DNA of 64,000 nt from Comamonadaceae bacterium (lineage in GTDB: Bacteria > Pseudomonadota > Gammaproteobacteria > Burkholderiales > Burkholderiaceae_C): contig JAIXOM010000043.1 of NCBI GenBank assembly GCA_027486755.1, forward strand, positions 1 through 64,000. The letters run 5' to 3'. Below are positions 9,345 to 18,490 of this stretch, in pieces. A model generated the notes under the pieces. It searched no databases. It saw only the letters and a list, made by a program, of their open reading frames with translations, and was not told where the DNA came from. The position numbers and the translations under genes are program-made. Numbering within the stretch: the stretch's first letter is position 1; each line of letters opens with the position of its first letter.

Positions 9345-10904
9345 TTAGTGAGTTGGCTTGCTGAGAAACTGGCGCAGTTCGCGCCTGAGAATTTTTCCGG
9401 TGGGCCCCTTGGGCAGCTCGGGCAGGATGGCGACCGCGTCGGGCACCTTGAAGTAAGCCAGATCGACCTTGCAGTGGGCCAGCAGCGCCGCGCTGTCGGT
9501 GTGGGCGCCCGGCTTGAGCGCCACAAAGGCGGTCGGCACCTCGCCCAGCGATTCGTCAGGCCGTGCGACCACCGCAGCTTCGGCCACTGCCGGGTGGCGG
9601 TACAGGGCCTCTTCAATGTCGGCCGGGTAGATGTTCTGGCCGCCGCGAATGATCAGGTCCTTCTTGCGGTCGACGATGGTGTAGTAGCCATCGCTGTCGC
9701 GGGTGCCCAGGTCACCGGTGCGCAGCCAGCCGCGCACCAGGGCTTCGCCGCTGGCCTCAGGCATCTTGTAGTAGCCCTTCATCACGCAGGGGCCTTTGAC
9801 GCAGATCTCGCCCACGGTGCCGTCGGGCACGCTCTGGCAAGCCTCATCCCAGATGGCCATCTCGATGCCGGGCAGCGGCAGGCCTATGGACTTGGCCCGG
9901 ATGAGCTCGCCATCAGGCCCGGCTTTGACTTCATGGGTGGCCACGATGGCGGTGGCCTCGGTCAGGCCGTAGCCGGTGAGCACTCGCGCCTGTGGGCCTA
10001 TGCGTTCATGCAGGCGCGCCAGCAGCGGCGCAGGCACAGGCGCTGCGCCCACGCAAAAACGCCGCAGGCTGCTCAGGTCGTAGTTTTCCACCTCGGGGTG
10101 GTAGAGCACCCGCTGCAGCATGGTGGGCACCGCCGGGAAAAAAGTGCAGCGGTATTGCGCAATGGCCTGCATGCAGGCCAGGGGGTCAAAGCGCGGCAGC
10201 ATCACCATCGTGGCGGCCAGGCTGATGCTGGCATTGATGCATTGGTTCAGGGCGAAGGTGTTGTAAAGCGGCAGCGGACACAGCAGCACATCGTCATGGC
10301 TGAGCAGCAGCCACGAGGGCGAGGCGTCGTAGTTGGCCTCGAGATTCCCCACCGTCAGCATCACCCCCTTGGCCTTGCCGGTGGTGGCGCTGGTGTAGAG
10401 CATCATCGGCACCGCATCGGCGCTCAGGTCCTCTGGCGGCGGCGCTTGCTCGGCACTGCCCAGCAGATCCTCGGCTGGCTTGAGCAGCGCTTGTTGGGCC
10501 TCTTCGATCGGGCCGAAAACCCGGATCTGGCGCAGCGTGGGGCAGCGCGCCTTGATGTCGGGCTTCAGACGCTGCGCAAATTCGCTGTCGAGCACCAAGT
10601 GGTCGGCTTCGCAGACCGACAGCGCATGCTCAATCTCATGGCCTTGGTAGAACACATTGAGCGGCAAGATGGTGCCACCCAGAATAAATACCGCATACTG
10701 CAGCGCGATGAAATCGGGCCGGCTGGCCAGCATCAGGCCGAGCTTGTCGCCGCGCTCAAAGCCCGAGCGTTTGAGCCCCGCCGCATAGCTTTGGCTGCGC
10801 GCCAGCAGGTCGGCGAAGGTCCAGGCCTGGCCCTCGAAAATCACCGCCGCCTTGCTGCCGTGCTGGCTGGCTGCTCGGTACAGGGCGTCGGCCCGATTGC
10901 TCAT
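9345..10904 (-). CDS. AMP-dependent acyl-CoA synthetase/ligase
   Basis: MLYTSATTGKAKGV; TGYGLTEATAIV; GWLRTGDLGTRDSDGYYTIVDRKKDLIIRGGQNIYPADIE; GPTGKILRREL. Confidence 0.94.
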   Translation of the reverse strand: MSNRADALYRAASQHGSKAAVIFEGQAWTFADLLARSQSYAAGLKRSGFERGDKLGLMLASRPDFIALQYAVFILGGTILPLNVFYQGHEIEHALSVCEADHLVLDSEFAQRLKPDIKARCPTLRQIRVFGPIEEAQQALLKPAEDLLGSAEQAPPPEDLSADAVPMMLYTSATTGKAKGVMLTVGNLEANYDASPSWLLLSHDDVLLCPLPLYNTFALNQCINASISLAATMVMLPRFDPLACMQAIAQYRCTFFPAVPTMLQRVLYHPEVENYDLSSLRRFCVGAAPVPAPLLARLHERIGPQARVLTGYGLTEATAIVATHEVKAGPDGELIRAKSIGLPLPGIEMAIWDEACQSVPDGTVGEICVKGPCVMKGYYKMPEASGEALVRGWLRTGDLGTRDSDGYYTIVDRKKDLIIRGGQNIYPADIEEALYRHPAVAEAAVVARPDESLGEVPTAFVALKPGAHTDSAALLAHCKVDLAYFKVPDAVAILPELPKGPTGKILRRELRQFLSKPTH

Positions 10905-11614
10905 GTGCTTGCCTCTCCCAGGTACATATCCCGTACCGCCATGTCATTGAGTAACTCTTGGCCGCTGCCCTGGCGCACCACCTGGCCTGTGGCCATCACA
11001 TAGCCGCGGTGGGCCAGCTTGAGGGCCATGCGGGCGTTTTGCTCGACCAGCAAGATGGTGGTGCCGTCCTGGTTGAGCGAGCGGATGATGCGCCCGAGTT
11101 GCTGAACGATGGTCGGTGCCAGGCCGAGCGAGGGCTCGTCGAGCAGCAGCAGCCGCGGCCGGCTCATCAGCGCCCGGCCTAGGGCCAGCATTTGCTGCTG
11201 TCCGCCGCTGAGCAGGCCGCCGTTTTGCGACAGCTTTTCGCGCAGGATGGGAAAGAGCTCGAGCACGCGTTCCAGGTCTTGCCGCATGTGAGCGGTGTCA
11301 CGCCGGTAGTAGGCGCCGAGGTCGAGGTTTTCTCGCACCGTCAACTCCGGAAACACATGGCGGCCTTCGGGCACCAGGGCCACGCCCCGGCGAATCATCT
11401 CGGGCGAAGAGTCGCGGGTGACGTCCTGCCCCGCAAGCTCAATGCGGCCCGCCGTGGGCCGCAGCACGCCGCAGATGGTGCGCAGCAAGGTGGACTTGCC
11501 CGCTCCGTTGGCGCCGATGATGGTGACGATTTCGCCCTGCGCCACCGAGACGCTGACGCCATGCAGCGCCTCGACCGCGCCGTAGCTGACCTTGAGACCC
11601 TGGACTTCAAGCAT
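10901..11614 (-). CDS. livF: branched-chain-type ABC transporter ATP-binding protein
   Basis: [65 protein letters not shown]. Start at internal Met. Confidence 0.92.
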   Translation of the reverse strand: MLEVQGLKVSYGAVEALHGVSVSVAQGEIVTIIGANGAGKSTLLRTICGVLRPTAGRIELAGQDVTRDSSPEMIRRGVALVPEGRHVFPELTVRENLDLGAYYRRDTAHMRQDLERVLELFPILREKLSQNGGLLSGGQQQMLALGRALMSRPRLLLLDEPSLGLAPTIVQQLGRIIRSLNQDGTTILLVEQNARMALKLAHRGYVMATGQVVRQGSGQELLNDMAVRDMYLGEAST

Positions 11615-12401
11615 CGTCCTCGACCCCCAGATAGGCCTGGATGACGCGCTCGTGCGCGCGCACCTCCTGCGGCGTTCCCTCGGCGATCTTGCTGCCCTGG
11701 TCGAGCACCACGATGCGGTCGCAGATGCGCATGACCGAAGGTACATCGTGCTCGACCAGCACCACGGTGATGCCAGCATCGCGGATGCGCCTGACCATAT
11801 TGGCCGCCCGCTGCGTCTCGGTGGTGTTCATCCCGGCAAAGGGCTCGTCGAGCAGCAGCAACTGCGGCTTGAGCGCCAGGGCGATGGCGATGCCCAGCAG
11901 GCTCTGGTGGGCATAGGACAGTGAGCCTGCGGTCTCCTCGGCCAGTTCGGCCAGACCGGTCCAGGCCAGCACCTCTTGGCTGCGCTGGCGGGCCTGCTCT
12001 TGCACCGCACGGGCTTGGGCGCCACCCAGCCAGTCGGCCCAAAGGCCCAGCGGCTGCAAGGCCATGGCGCCCACTTCCACATTGGCTGCCACGCTCAGCT
12101 TGGGAAAGACCCGCGCGCCCTGAAAGGTGCGGGCAATCCCGCAGGCGGCGATTTGATCGGGCCGCAGGCCGGTGAGTAACTGGCCCTGGAGCCTGACGCT
12201 GCCCGCATTGCTGGGAAAGCGCCCGGAGATCAGGTTGAAGGTCGTGGTCTTACCGGCGCCGTTGGGCCCTATCAGTCCAACGATCTCGCCGCGCTGGACT
12301 TGAAAGGACACCTCATTGACCGCAACCACCCCGTGAAAGCGCCGGGTCAGGCCCTGAACCTCCAGGAAGGGCGCGCCTTTGTCGGTGATGCGCTCAGTCA
12401 T
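11607..12401 (-). CDS. livG: branched-chain-type ABC transporter ATP-binding protein
   Basis: [58 protein letters not shown]. Confidence 0.92.
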   Translation of the reverse strand: MTERITDKGAPFLEVQGLTRRFHGVVAVNEVSFQVQRGEIVGLIGPNGAGKTTTFNLISGRFPSNAGSVRLQGQLLTGLRPDQIAACGIARTFQGARVFPKLSVAANVEVGAMALQPLGLWADWLGGAQARAVQEQARQRSQEVLAWTGLAELAEETAGSLSYAHQSLLGIAIALALKPQLLLLDEPFAGMNTTETQRAANMVRRIRDAGITVVLVEHDVPSVMRICDRIVVLDQGSKIAEGTPQEVRAHERVIQAYLGVEDDA

Positions 12402-13353
12402 GCTGGGTCTCCTTGCGCGCCGCACCCCGACCACTGAGGCGGCGCAGCAGCGGCAGCAAGCCGCCGATCAGGCCGCCTGGCAGGAACAAGGTGACCACGA
12501 TCAGCAGCACGCCCATCATGATGGGGCGCATCTCGCGGGCAAAGCTGAGTAGCTCAGGCACGTAGATCAGGAAGATGGCGCCCAGCAGCGGGCCGGCCAG
12601 CGTGCCTATGCCGCCGACGATGACCATCACCACCATGTCGACCGAGGCAAAGATGGAAAACTGATTGGGCGCCAGCACCGTTAGGAAGGGGCCCATCAGC
12701 AAGCCGCCTAGGCCGGCGATGAATGCGCTGATGCACAGCGCGATCAGCTTGTGCCGGCTCAGGCCCACGCCGACAAATTCAGCCAGGGTTTCGTCCTCGC
12801 GCATGGCCACGAACATGCGGCCGGTGCGCGAACGCACCAGCGCGATCAGCGCCAGGGTGGACAGGGCCAGCACCAGCAGCACCAGGTAGAAAAAACTCAG
12901 CTTGGTGTCAAAGGCCAGGCCCAGCACCGGTTCTGGCGGGGTGATCTGCCGCAGGCCCACAGGCCCTCCGGTCACGTCCTGCCAGTTGGCCAGGATCAAG
13001 CGCACGATTTCGCCAAAGGCCAGCATGACCAGCACAAAAAACGGCCCACGCAAGCGCATGGTGATGGACCCCACCGCAGCGGCGCACAGCACCACGACAG
13101 CCAGAGCCACCGGTGCGGCGGCCCAAAAGCTCCAGCCCAGCTTGAGGCGCAGCAGGGTCGAGACATAGGCGGCGATGCCCACAAAGGCGGCTTGACCGAA
13201 ATTGATTTCGCCGGCATAGCCCAGCAGCAAGCCCATGCTCAAAGCCAAAATGCTCCACAGCAGGGTCAGGGTCAGCAGATAGATTTGGTAGTCGCTGAGC
13301 ACTGGCGCGAGCAGGCCCAGCAGCAACAAGCCGATAAGGACGGTGCGGCTCAT
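12394..13353 (-). CDS. livM: branched-chain-type ABC transporter permease
   Basis: Hydrophobic; GYAGEINFGQAAFVGIAAYVS; MVVMVIVGGIGTLAGPLLGAIFL. Confidence 0.9.
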   Translation of the reverse strand: MSRTVLIGLLLLGLLAPVLSDYQIYLLTLTLLWSILALSMGLLLGYAGEINFGQAAFVGIAAYVSTLLRLKLGWSFWAAAPVALAVVVLCAAAVGSITMRLRGPFFVLVMLAFGEIVRLILANWQDVTGGPVGLRQITPPEPVLGLAFDTKLSFFYLVLLVLALSTLALIALVRSRTGRMFVAMREDETLAEFVGVGLSRHKLIALCISAFIAGLGGLLMGPFLTVLAPNQFSIFASVDMVVMVIVGGIGTLAGPLLGAIFLIYVPELLSFAREMRPIMMGVLLIVVTLFLPGGLIGGLLPLLRRLSGRGAARKETQHD

Positions 13354-14207
13354 GTGCTGCGTACCCCCAGCAAGCCTGTCGGCCGCCACAGCAGCACGGC
13401 GAGCATGATCAGGAAAGTGAATACATCCTTGAAGGCATTGCTGATGTAGGCGCCCACCAGGGTCTCGGTCAGTCCGATGACCAGGCCGCCAACGATGGCG
13501 CCGGGCACACTACCGAGTCCGCCGAAGATGACGATCACAAAGGCCTTGAGCAGTGGCGAGCCGCCCATGCTCGGTTCGGTGGCATAGAGCGCCCCGATCA
13601 GCGAGCCGGCCACGCAGGCCATGGCGCCGGAGACGGCAAAGGCAAAGCTGATGACCCGGTCCACATTGAGCCCGATGGTTTCGGCGCCAAAGCGGTTTTG
13701 CGCCACTGCCCGCAGGGCTCGGCCTATGCGCGCCTTGTAGAGCAGGGCGTACAGCCCGGTGACCATGATCAGCAGGAAAGCGACGGCCAACAGCCTTTGG
13801 TGGGTGATGAGGATATCGCCGAACTCCAGCGCTCCGTCCAGCCCGGTTTCCATCTGGCGCGGTGCGGTGCCCCAGATCAGGATGGCCACTTCCCGCAGCA
13901 CATAAAGCATGCCGGTGGTCACCAACAGGGCTTGCAGGTCGGTGCCGCGCATCACCGGCCGTATGGCCAGCAGGTAGGCGGCCACGCTGAGCAGGGCGGT
14001 CATGCCCATGGCCAGCGGCAGCGCAATGAAAAAGTCCACACCCGTGATGGTCATGGTGGTGAGCGTCAGGAAGGCACCGAGCATCAGAAACTCGCCGTAG
14101 GCGAAGTTGACCACCCGGGCCACGCCGAAGATCAAGGTAAAGCCCAAGGCCGACAGGGCGTAGATGCTTCCCAGGACGAGCCCGTTGATCAGTTGCTGAG
14201 CCAGCAT
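13350..14207 (-). CDS. livH: branched-chain-type ABC transporter permease
   Basis: LINGLVLGSIYALSALGFTLIFGVARVVNFAYGEFLMLGAF; VIFGGLGSVPGAIVGGLVIG. Confidence 0.92.
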   Translation of the reverse strand: MLAQQLINGLVLGSIYALSALGFTLIFGVARVVNFAYGEFLMLGAFLTLTTMTITGVDFFIALPLAMGMTALLSVAAYLLAIRPVMRGTDLQALLVTTGMLYVLREVAILIWGTAPRQMETGLDGALEFGDILITHQRLLAVAFLLIMVTGLYALLYKARIGRALRAVAQNRFGAETIGLNVDRVISFAFAVSGAMACVAGSLIGALYATEPSMGGSPLLKAFVIVIFGGLGSVPGAIVGGLVIGLTETLVGAYISNAFKDVFTFLIMLAVLLWRPTGLLGVRST

Positions 14208-14250
14208 GCGGAGGGTGGTTTCATGGTCGGACAGGGTAGCGGGTCATTTG

Positions 14251-14278
14251 AATAACCCGAAAACTTATCGGATTATGA
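14251..14278 (-). promoter_or_regulatory. candidate TetR operator copy 1 (25-bp imperfect palindrome) upstream of livH
   Basis: aATAACCCGAAAACTTATCGGATTATga; arms ATAACCCGA / TCGGATTAT (8/9 pairing). 25 of 28 positions match the copy at 15182-15209. Confidence 0.75.
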
Positions 14279-14299
14279 TCATCGACCTTAGCTTGTCAA
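14272..14299 (-). promoter_or_regulatory. predicted sigma70 promoter for the livH-led operon
   Basis: Minus strand: TTGACA (14299-14294), 16-nt spacer, CATAAT (14277-14272). The -10 lies inside operator copy 1. Confidence 0.7.
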
Positions 14300-14354
14300 T
14301 GGGGCTGATCGGGGTGGGTGGGTCTGCATGGCGCCTGGGTTACAAAGGCCTTGC

Positions 14355-15071
14355 TCAGGCTTGGACAGGTGCGAGTGGTACGCCGTCAAAGAAGCGCCGC
14401 TCCAGGGTTACGAATGACACGTCCGCGACATCGTGTAAACCCTTGCTCGCCAACTCGGACAAAAGTCCTGCAGCCAGCGCCTGCTCCAACTCGCTGAGGC
14501 TGTCAAAGCGCAAAATCTGAATCAGCGCCCAATCGAGATCGGCAGTAGTTACTGCCCCCGGCAGGCGAAAGCTGCCCGGCAGCACCTGGTTGATCTCCCA
14601 GCCCCTGATGAGTCGCACGGCCTGCTGCGGGCCACCCGAGCGCGCCGCCAGCCAGGCCCGGGCCCTTGTTTCTGCGCGGGCTGTGTCGGGTCGCTGGGGC
14701 GACACCAGCCAGAGCTTGATGGGCGCTTTCCCCTCCTGAATGACGGTTTCGCGCGCCGTCATCGATACCGTGCCGCCGAAGTCAATGAAGCGCGCTTCGT
14801 CCGGGCGTATGCGCTGCTGGTAGATCGCCGTGGTGGCAAATTCATCTTCATTGTCTGCAGGCAGCCAGAACTCGGCCACCCCAGCCCAGGTCGGCGGCAG
14901 GCCCTGCGGGCCCACCGGCAGCCATTGGTTCTGGATATAGCGCAGCCTGTATTGCAGATAGCCTGGCGACTGGCTCACCAGCGGTCCGTGGACTTCACGC
15001 CAATAGCGCTCGAACTGTTCACGGTTGAGGTCCTTATGGGGCTGGAGCAGGGCGATTTTTTTCAGAGACAT
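14355..15071 (-). CDS. EthD-like domain protein
   Basis: MSLKKIALLQPHKDLNREQFERYWREVHGPLVSQSPGYLQYRLR; EthD-type N-terminus. Confidence 0.7.
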   Translation of the reverse strand: MSLKKIALLQPHKDLNREQFERYWREVHGPLVSQSPGYLQYRLRYIQNQWLPVGPQGLPPTWAGVAEFWLPADNEDEFATTAIYQQRIRPDEARFIDFGGTVSMTARETVIQEGKAPIKLWLVSPQRPDTARAETRARAWLAARSGGPQQAVRLIRGWEINQVLPGSFRLPGAVTTADLDWALIQILRFDSLSELEQALAAGLLSELASKGLHDVADVSFVTLERRFFDGVPLAPVQA

Positions 15072-15160
15072 GGTCGGCAAGATCGTGGGTGGTGAATGCC
15101 AGTCTGAGGCCTGGACGAATTTTCCTTATGCGCGTTTCCCCGCGGTTTTTATCGGATCGA

Positions 15161-15188
15161 TTGACAAACACGCCGTCTTGTTCATAAT
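15161..15188 (+). promoter_or_regulatory. predicted sigma70 promoter for the thiolase-like/TetR operon
   Basis: TTGACA (15161-15166), 16-nt spacer, CATAAT (15183-15188); same geometry as the livH promoter. Confidence 0.7.
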
Positions 15189-15209
15189 CCGATAAATTTT
15201 CAGATTATT
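15182..15209 (+). promoter_or_regulatory. candidate TetR operator copy 2
   Basis: tcATAATCCGATAAATTTTCAGATTATt; arms ATAATCCGA / TCAGATTAT around TAAATTT. Overlaps the predicted -10. Confidence 0.75.
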
Positions 15210-15225
15210 GCGAAGGACCGTCGCG

Positions 15226-16362
15226 ATGAGTTTTCAAGGCAGTCAGCCGGTGGCGATCGTCGCTACCGCGCAAACCCAGTGGCGAGCGACTTGGTCGCAG
15301 GCCCAACACATAGACCTGATCGCAGCGGCGGTACAAAACGCGCTCAAGGGCAGCGGACTTGACATCCGTGATGTGGATTTCGTCATCGACAGCGGCAGCG
15401 ATGTGCTTGACGGTCGCAGCATTTCCAACTGCGGCTTCCTGGGCGCCATGGGCGCTCATCACAAAGAGGAGTCGCGGGTCGAGGACGATGGTCTGTGGGC
15501 CGCGCAATACGGCGTGGCCAAGATTGCCAGCGGCTCGGCGCAGGTCGGCCTGATCATTGCCTATTCCAAGCCCTCAGAATCTGACGTCAGCCAGTATTAC
15601 CGCACCATGGCCGACCCCTTCATCCAGCGGCCGGTCGGCCTGGACGAAGAAAGCGCCTGCGGTCTGCAGGCCCAGCGCTACCTGCACGCCCACCAACTGA
15701 CGCCGGCCGATCTGGCCGAGGTGACGGTGGCGGCCTGGCGCAAGGCCAGCAGCAATCCGACGGTTGAGCTCGATCAGGTGCCCTCGGTCAGCCAGGTGCT
15801 GGCCTCGCCCATGGTCGCCTCGCCCTTGACCCAGGCCATGATGGCCAGGCCGGTGGATGGGGCGGTGGTCATGGTGCTGGCCAATGCCAGCGTGGCCCGC
15901 CGGGTTACCACAGCACCGGTCTGGGTCAAGGGCATAGGCGCGGCCATGGACAGCAGTGTTTTTGCCATGCGCGATGCACAGTTCGATGTCTGCCGGCAAG
16001 CGGCTCAAAGAGCCTATGCCCGAGCCGGCCTGAGCGCGGCGCAGATGGATTTGGCAGAAACCAGCGCCACTTCAGCAGCAGCCGAGTTGATGACGCTGGA
16101 GGCCTTGGGCCTGGCCGAGCCGGGCAAGGCCATCGATCTGTTCCGCCAGGGGCGTGACGCCGGCATCAATGCCTCGGGTGGCGCTTTGCCGGCCAACCCC
16201 ATCATGGCCACCGGCCTGGTGCGCCTGAGCGAGGCCGCGCAGGCCCTGTGGGGCCAGCGCGCTAGCAGCGCCAAGAACAGCCGGCGCGCCGTCGTGCATG
16301 CCAGTTCGGGCATCGCCGCCCAGTCCCATTGCGTATTTGTTGTCGAGGTGGAGCGCCCATGA
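15226..16362 (+). CDS. thiolase-fold (SCP-x/Ltp-like) protein
   Basis: MSFQGSQPVAIVATAQTQW...DVDFVIDSGSDVLDGRSISN; C-terminal NASGGALPANPIMATGLVRLSEAAQAL. GAAGGA spacing favours the 15226 ATG. Confidence 0.85.
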   Translation: MSFQGSQPVAIVATAQTQWRATWSQAQHIDLIAAAVQNALKGSGLDIRDVDFVIDSGSDVLDGRSISNCGFLGAMGAHHKEESRVEDDGLWAAQYGVAKIASGSAQVGLIIAYSKPSESDVSQYYRTMADPFIQRPVGLDEESACGLQAQRYLHAHQLTPADLAEVTVAAWRKASSNPTVELDQVPSVSQVLASPMVASPLTQAMMARPVDGAVVMVLANASVARRVTTAPVWVKGIGAAMDSSVFAMRDAQFDVCRQAAQRAYARAGLSAAQMDLAETSATSAAAELMTLEALGLAEPGKAIDLFRQGRDAGINASGGALPANPIMATGLVRLSEAAQALWGQRASSAKNSRRAVVHASSGIAAQSHCVFVVEVERP

Positions 16363-17510
16363 GCCGAGTTGCCATCATCGGGGTCGGTCAGACCCACCAT
16401 CAGCGCCGCCGTGCCGATGTCAATGTGCCCGGTCTGGTGCGCGAGGCGGCCCAGCGGGCCTTGGCCGATGCCAAGCTGGAGATGTCCGACATTGACTCGG
16501 TGGTGGTGGCCAGCGGCCCGGTTCTGTTCGCCGCGGTCAATCAGCCCGAGAAATGGGTGGTCGATGCTTTGGGCGCGCGCGGCAAGCCCGTGGTGCGCAT
16601 CACCAGCGGCGGCGGTACCGGCTTTGCCGGCGCCTTGGGAGGCTACTACCAGGTCGCCGGCGGTCAGGCCGATCGGGTGTTGGTGGTTGCGTACGACAAG
16701 CTCTCTGAAGGCGCCTTGCAGGCCTCGATCTCCAGCCTCTACGACCCCTTTTGGGGCCGCGAGTTTGCGGTCGGCATCATGGGCTTTTCAGCGGCCTATT
16801 GGCGTGCTCGCATGGACAAGCTTGGCCATACCGAAGAAGCGGCAGCTCGGGTGGTGGTCAAGAACCTCAGCAATGCACGCCTGAACCCCTATGCCCATGT
16901 GCGCAAGACGGTCACGGTCGACGATGTGCTCAAGTCGGCCCCCTTGGCCTGGCCGATCAAGCTGCTGGACGTGCCACCGATTTCTGACGGCGCGGCTGCA
17001 GTGGTCCTCACCCGCGAGGACCTGGCCGCTCAGCACACCAACACCCCGGCCTTTATCCGCGGCATCGCCTATTGCGCCGAAGCCGACAACGCGCCGCAGC
17101 GCTCGATGCTGATGTCTGAGCCGCTGGCGCACGCGGCCCGTGTGGTCTACCGGGCCAGCGGCATCACCAACCCGCGGCGTCAGTTCGACGTGGTGGAGTT
17201 GCAGGAGCCTTACAGCTGCTTTGAATTGAGTTACTACGAGAGTCTGGGCCTGTGCCGGCCTGGTGGCGCGGCTGAGCTGATCGCCTCGGGTGCGACCGAG
17301 ATGGGGGGCGATATTCCGGTCAATCCTTCTGGCGGCTGCCAGGGGGCCAACCCCATTGGTGCTGCGGGGCTGATCCGCTTGGTGGAGGCGGCGATGCAAG
17401 TCACTGGACGCGCCGGTGAGCACCAGGTGCCGGGCGCTCGCCTGGCCGCAGCACAGACCGGCGGTGGCTGGGCCAATTTGCGCGGCCTGGCCGTCGTTAG
17501 CGCAGACTGA
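16359..17510 (+). CDS. thiolase-fold (SCP-x/Ltp-like) protein
   Basis: MSRVAIIGVGQTHHQRRRADVNVPGLVREAAQRAL; VVELQEPYSCFELSYYESLGL; VNPSGGCQGANPIGAAGLIRLVEA. ATGA overlap with the upstream gene. Confidence 0.88.
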   Translation: MSRVAIIGVGQTHHQRRRADVNVPGLVREAAQRALADAKLEMSDIDSVVVASGPVLFAAVNQPEKWVVDALGARGKPVVRITSGGGTGFAGALGGYYQVAGGQADRVLVVAYDKLSEGALQASISSLYDPFWGREFAVGIMGFSAAYWRARMDKLGHTEEAAARVVVKNLSNARLNPYAHVRKTVTVDDVLKSAPLAWPIKLLDVPPISDGAAAVVLTREDLAAQHTNTPAFIRGIAYCAEADNAPQRSMLMSEPLAHAARVVYRASGITNPRRQFDVVELQEPYSCFELSYYESLGLCRPGGAAELIASGATEMGGDIPVNPSGGCQGANPIGAAGLIRLVEAAMQVTGRAGEHQVPGARLAAAQTGGGWANLRGLAVVSAD

Positions 17511-17545
17511 CAGTACGCCAGCGAGTACACACAGGAGTTACTGAG

Positions 17546-18475
17546 ATGCATCTGGCCCCCGATACCGTCCCGCTGGACTTGCCGCCGCTGCAAAGCACCA
17601 TCGCACTGCCTTACCGGCTCACACCGGGCAAGGCCACTGGCACCTTTTTGGCCGAATTGGCAGCGCGCCGTATTGTCGGCACGCGCTGCCGGCGCTGCCA
17701 GCGGGTGGAAGTGCCAGCCCAAGACGTCTGCAGCTGCGGCCATGACGAACTGGAGTTCGTCGCGGTGAGCACCGCTGGCACTTTGCAGTCCTATACCCGC
17801 ATGCCTGACAAGACCCTGGGTTTGATACGGCTCGATGGCTGCGATTGCGATTTGCTGCACCGTCTGCATGGCGATCATGAATGGGCGGTCGGGCAAAGGC
17901 TGCAGGCCTGCTGGAGCGACAGCCCGCAGGCGCAGGCCCTCGATCTCCTGGGCTTCGAGCCAGCAGGTCAGGGCGCAGTGGCTGGCCTTGCTCCGGCAGC
18001 CTTTGAGGCCTCACGCGAGCCGCTGGACAGCATGGCCACCGAACTCAAGCTGCACTATCAGCATGCGGCCGGCCCCTATTACGGGCGCCTGTTTGACGAG
18101 ATGCGCACCTCTGGCCGGATCATGGGCATACGCTGCAGCCACTGCCAGAGCACCTTGCTGCCGCCGCGTGAGCTTTGCGATGTTTGCTATGAGCGTACCG
18201 GCACCTGGGCCGATGTGGCCGATACTGGGGTGTTGCAGGCTTTTTCCATCATCCACCTCAAATTTATCGGCCAGCGGCGCGACCCGCCTTATGTTTACGC
18301 CGAGGTCATGCTCGACGGTGCTTCGACCAAGATCATCCACATGCTCGACGGTGTGGATATCGAGGCTGCGCCGGCCCGGCTCAAACCCGGCATGCGGGTC
18401 AAGGCAGTCTGGAAGGCTGAACGCAAGGGCTCGCTGGATGACATCTCGCACTTCGAGTTGATCGACCCGATTTAA
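17546..18475 (+). CDS. tandem DUF35 (Zn-ribbon + OB-fold acyl-CoA associated) protein
   Basis: Two Zn-ribbon modules: CRRCQRVEVPAQDVCSCG and CSHCQSTLLPPRELCDVC, each followed by an OB-fold-like segment. Confidence 0.82.
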   Translation: MHLAPDTVPLDLPPLQSTIALPYRLTPGKATGTFLAELAARRIVGTRCRRCQRVEVPAQDVCSCGHDELEFVAVSTAGTLQSYTRMPDKTLGLIRLDGCDCDLLHRLHGDHEWAVGQRLQACWSDSPQAQALDLLGFEPAGQGAVAGLAPAAFEASREPLDSMATELKLHYQHAAGPYYGRLFDEMRTSGRIMGIRCSHCQSTLLPPRELCDVCYERTGTWADVADTGVLQAFSIIHLKFIGQRRDPPYVYAEVMLDGASTKIIHMLDGVDIEAAPARLKPGMRVKAVWKAERKGSLDDISHFELIDPI

Positions 18476-18490
18476 AACCGGGGCGCTGCA

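Noticed and set aside
7590-11003. 1137-aa plus-strand ORF opposite echA/ABC SBP/acyl-CoA ligase/livF
   Set aside because: Antisense to several well-supported genes; low-complexity His/Gln/Gly/Ala-rich translation typical of open antisense frames in GC-rich DNA.
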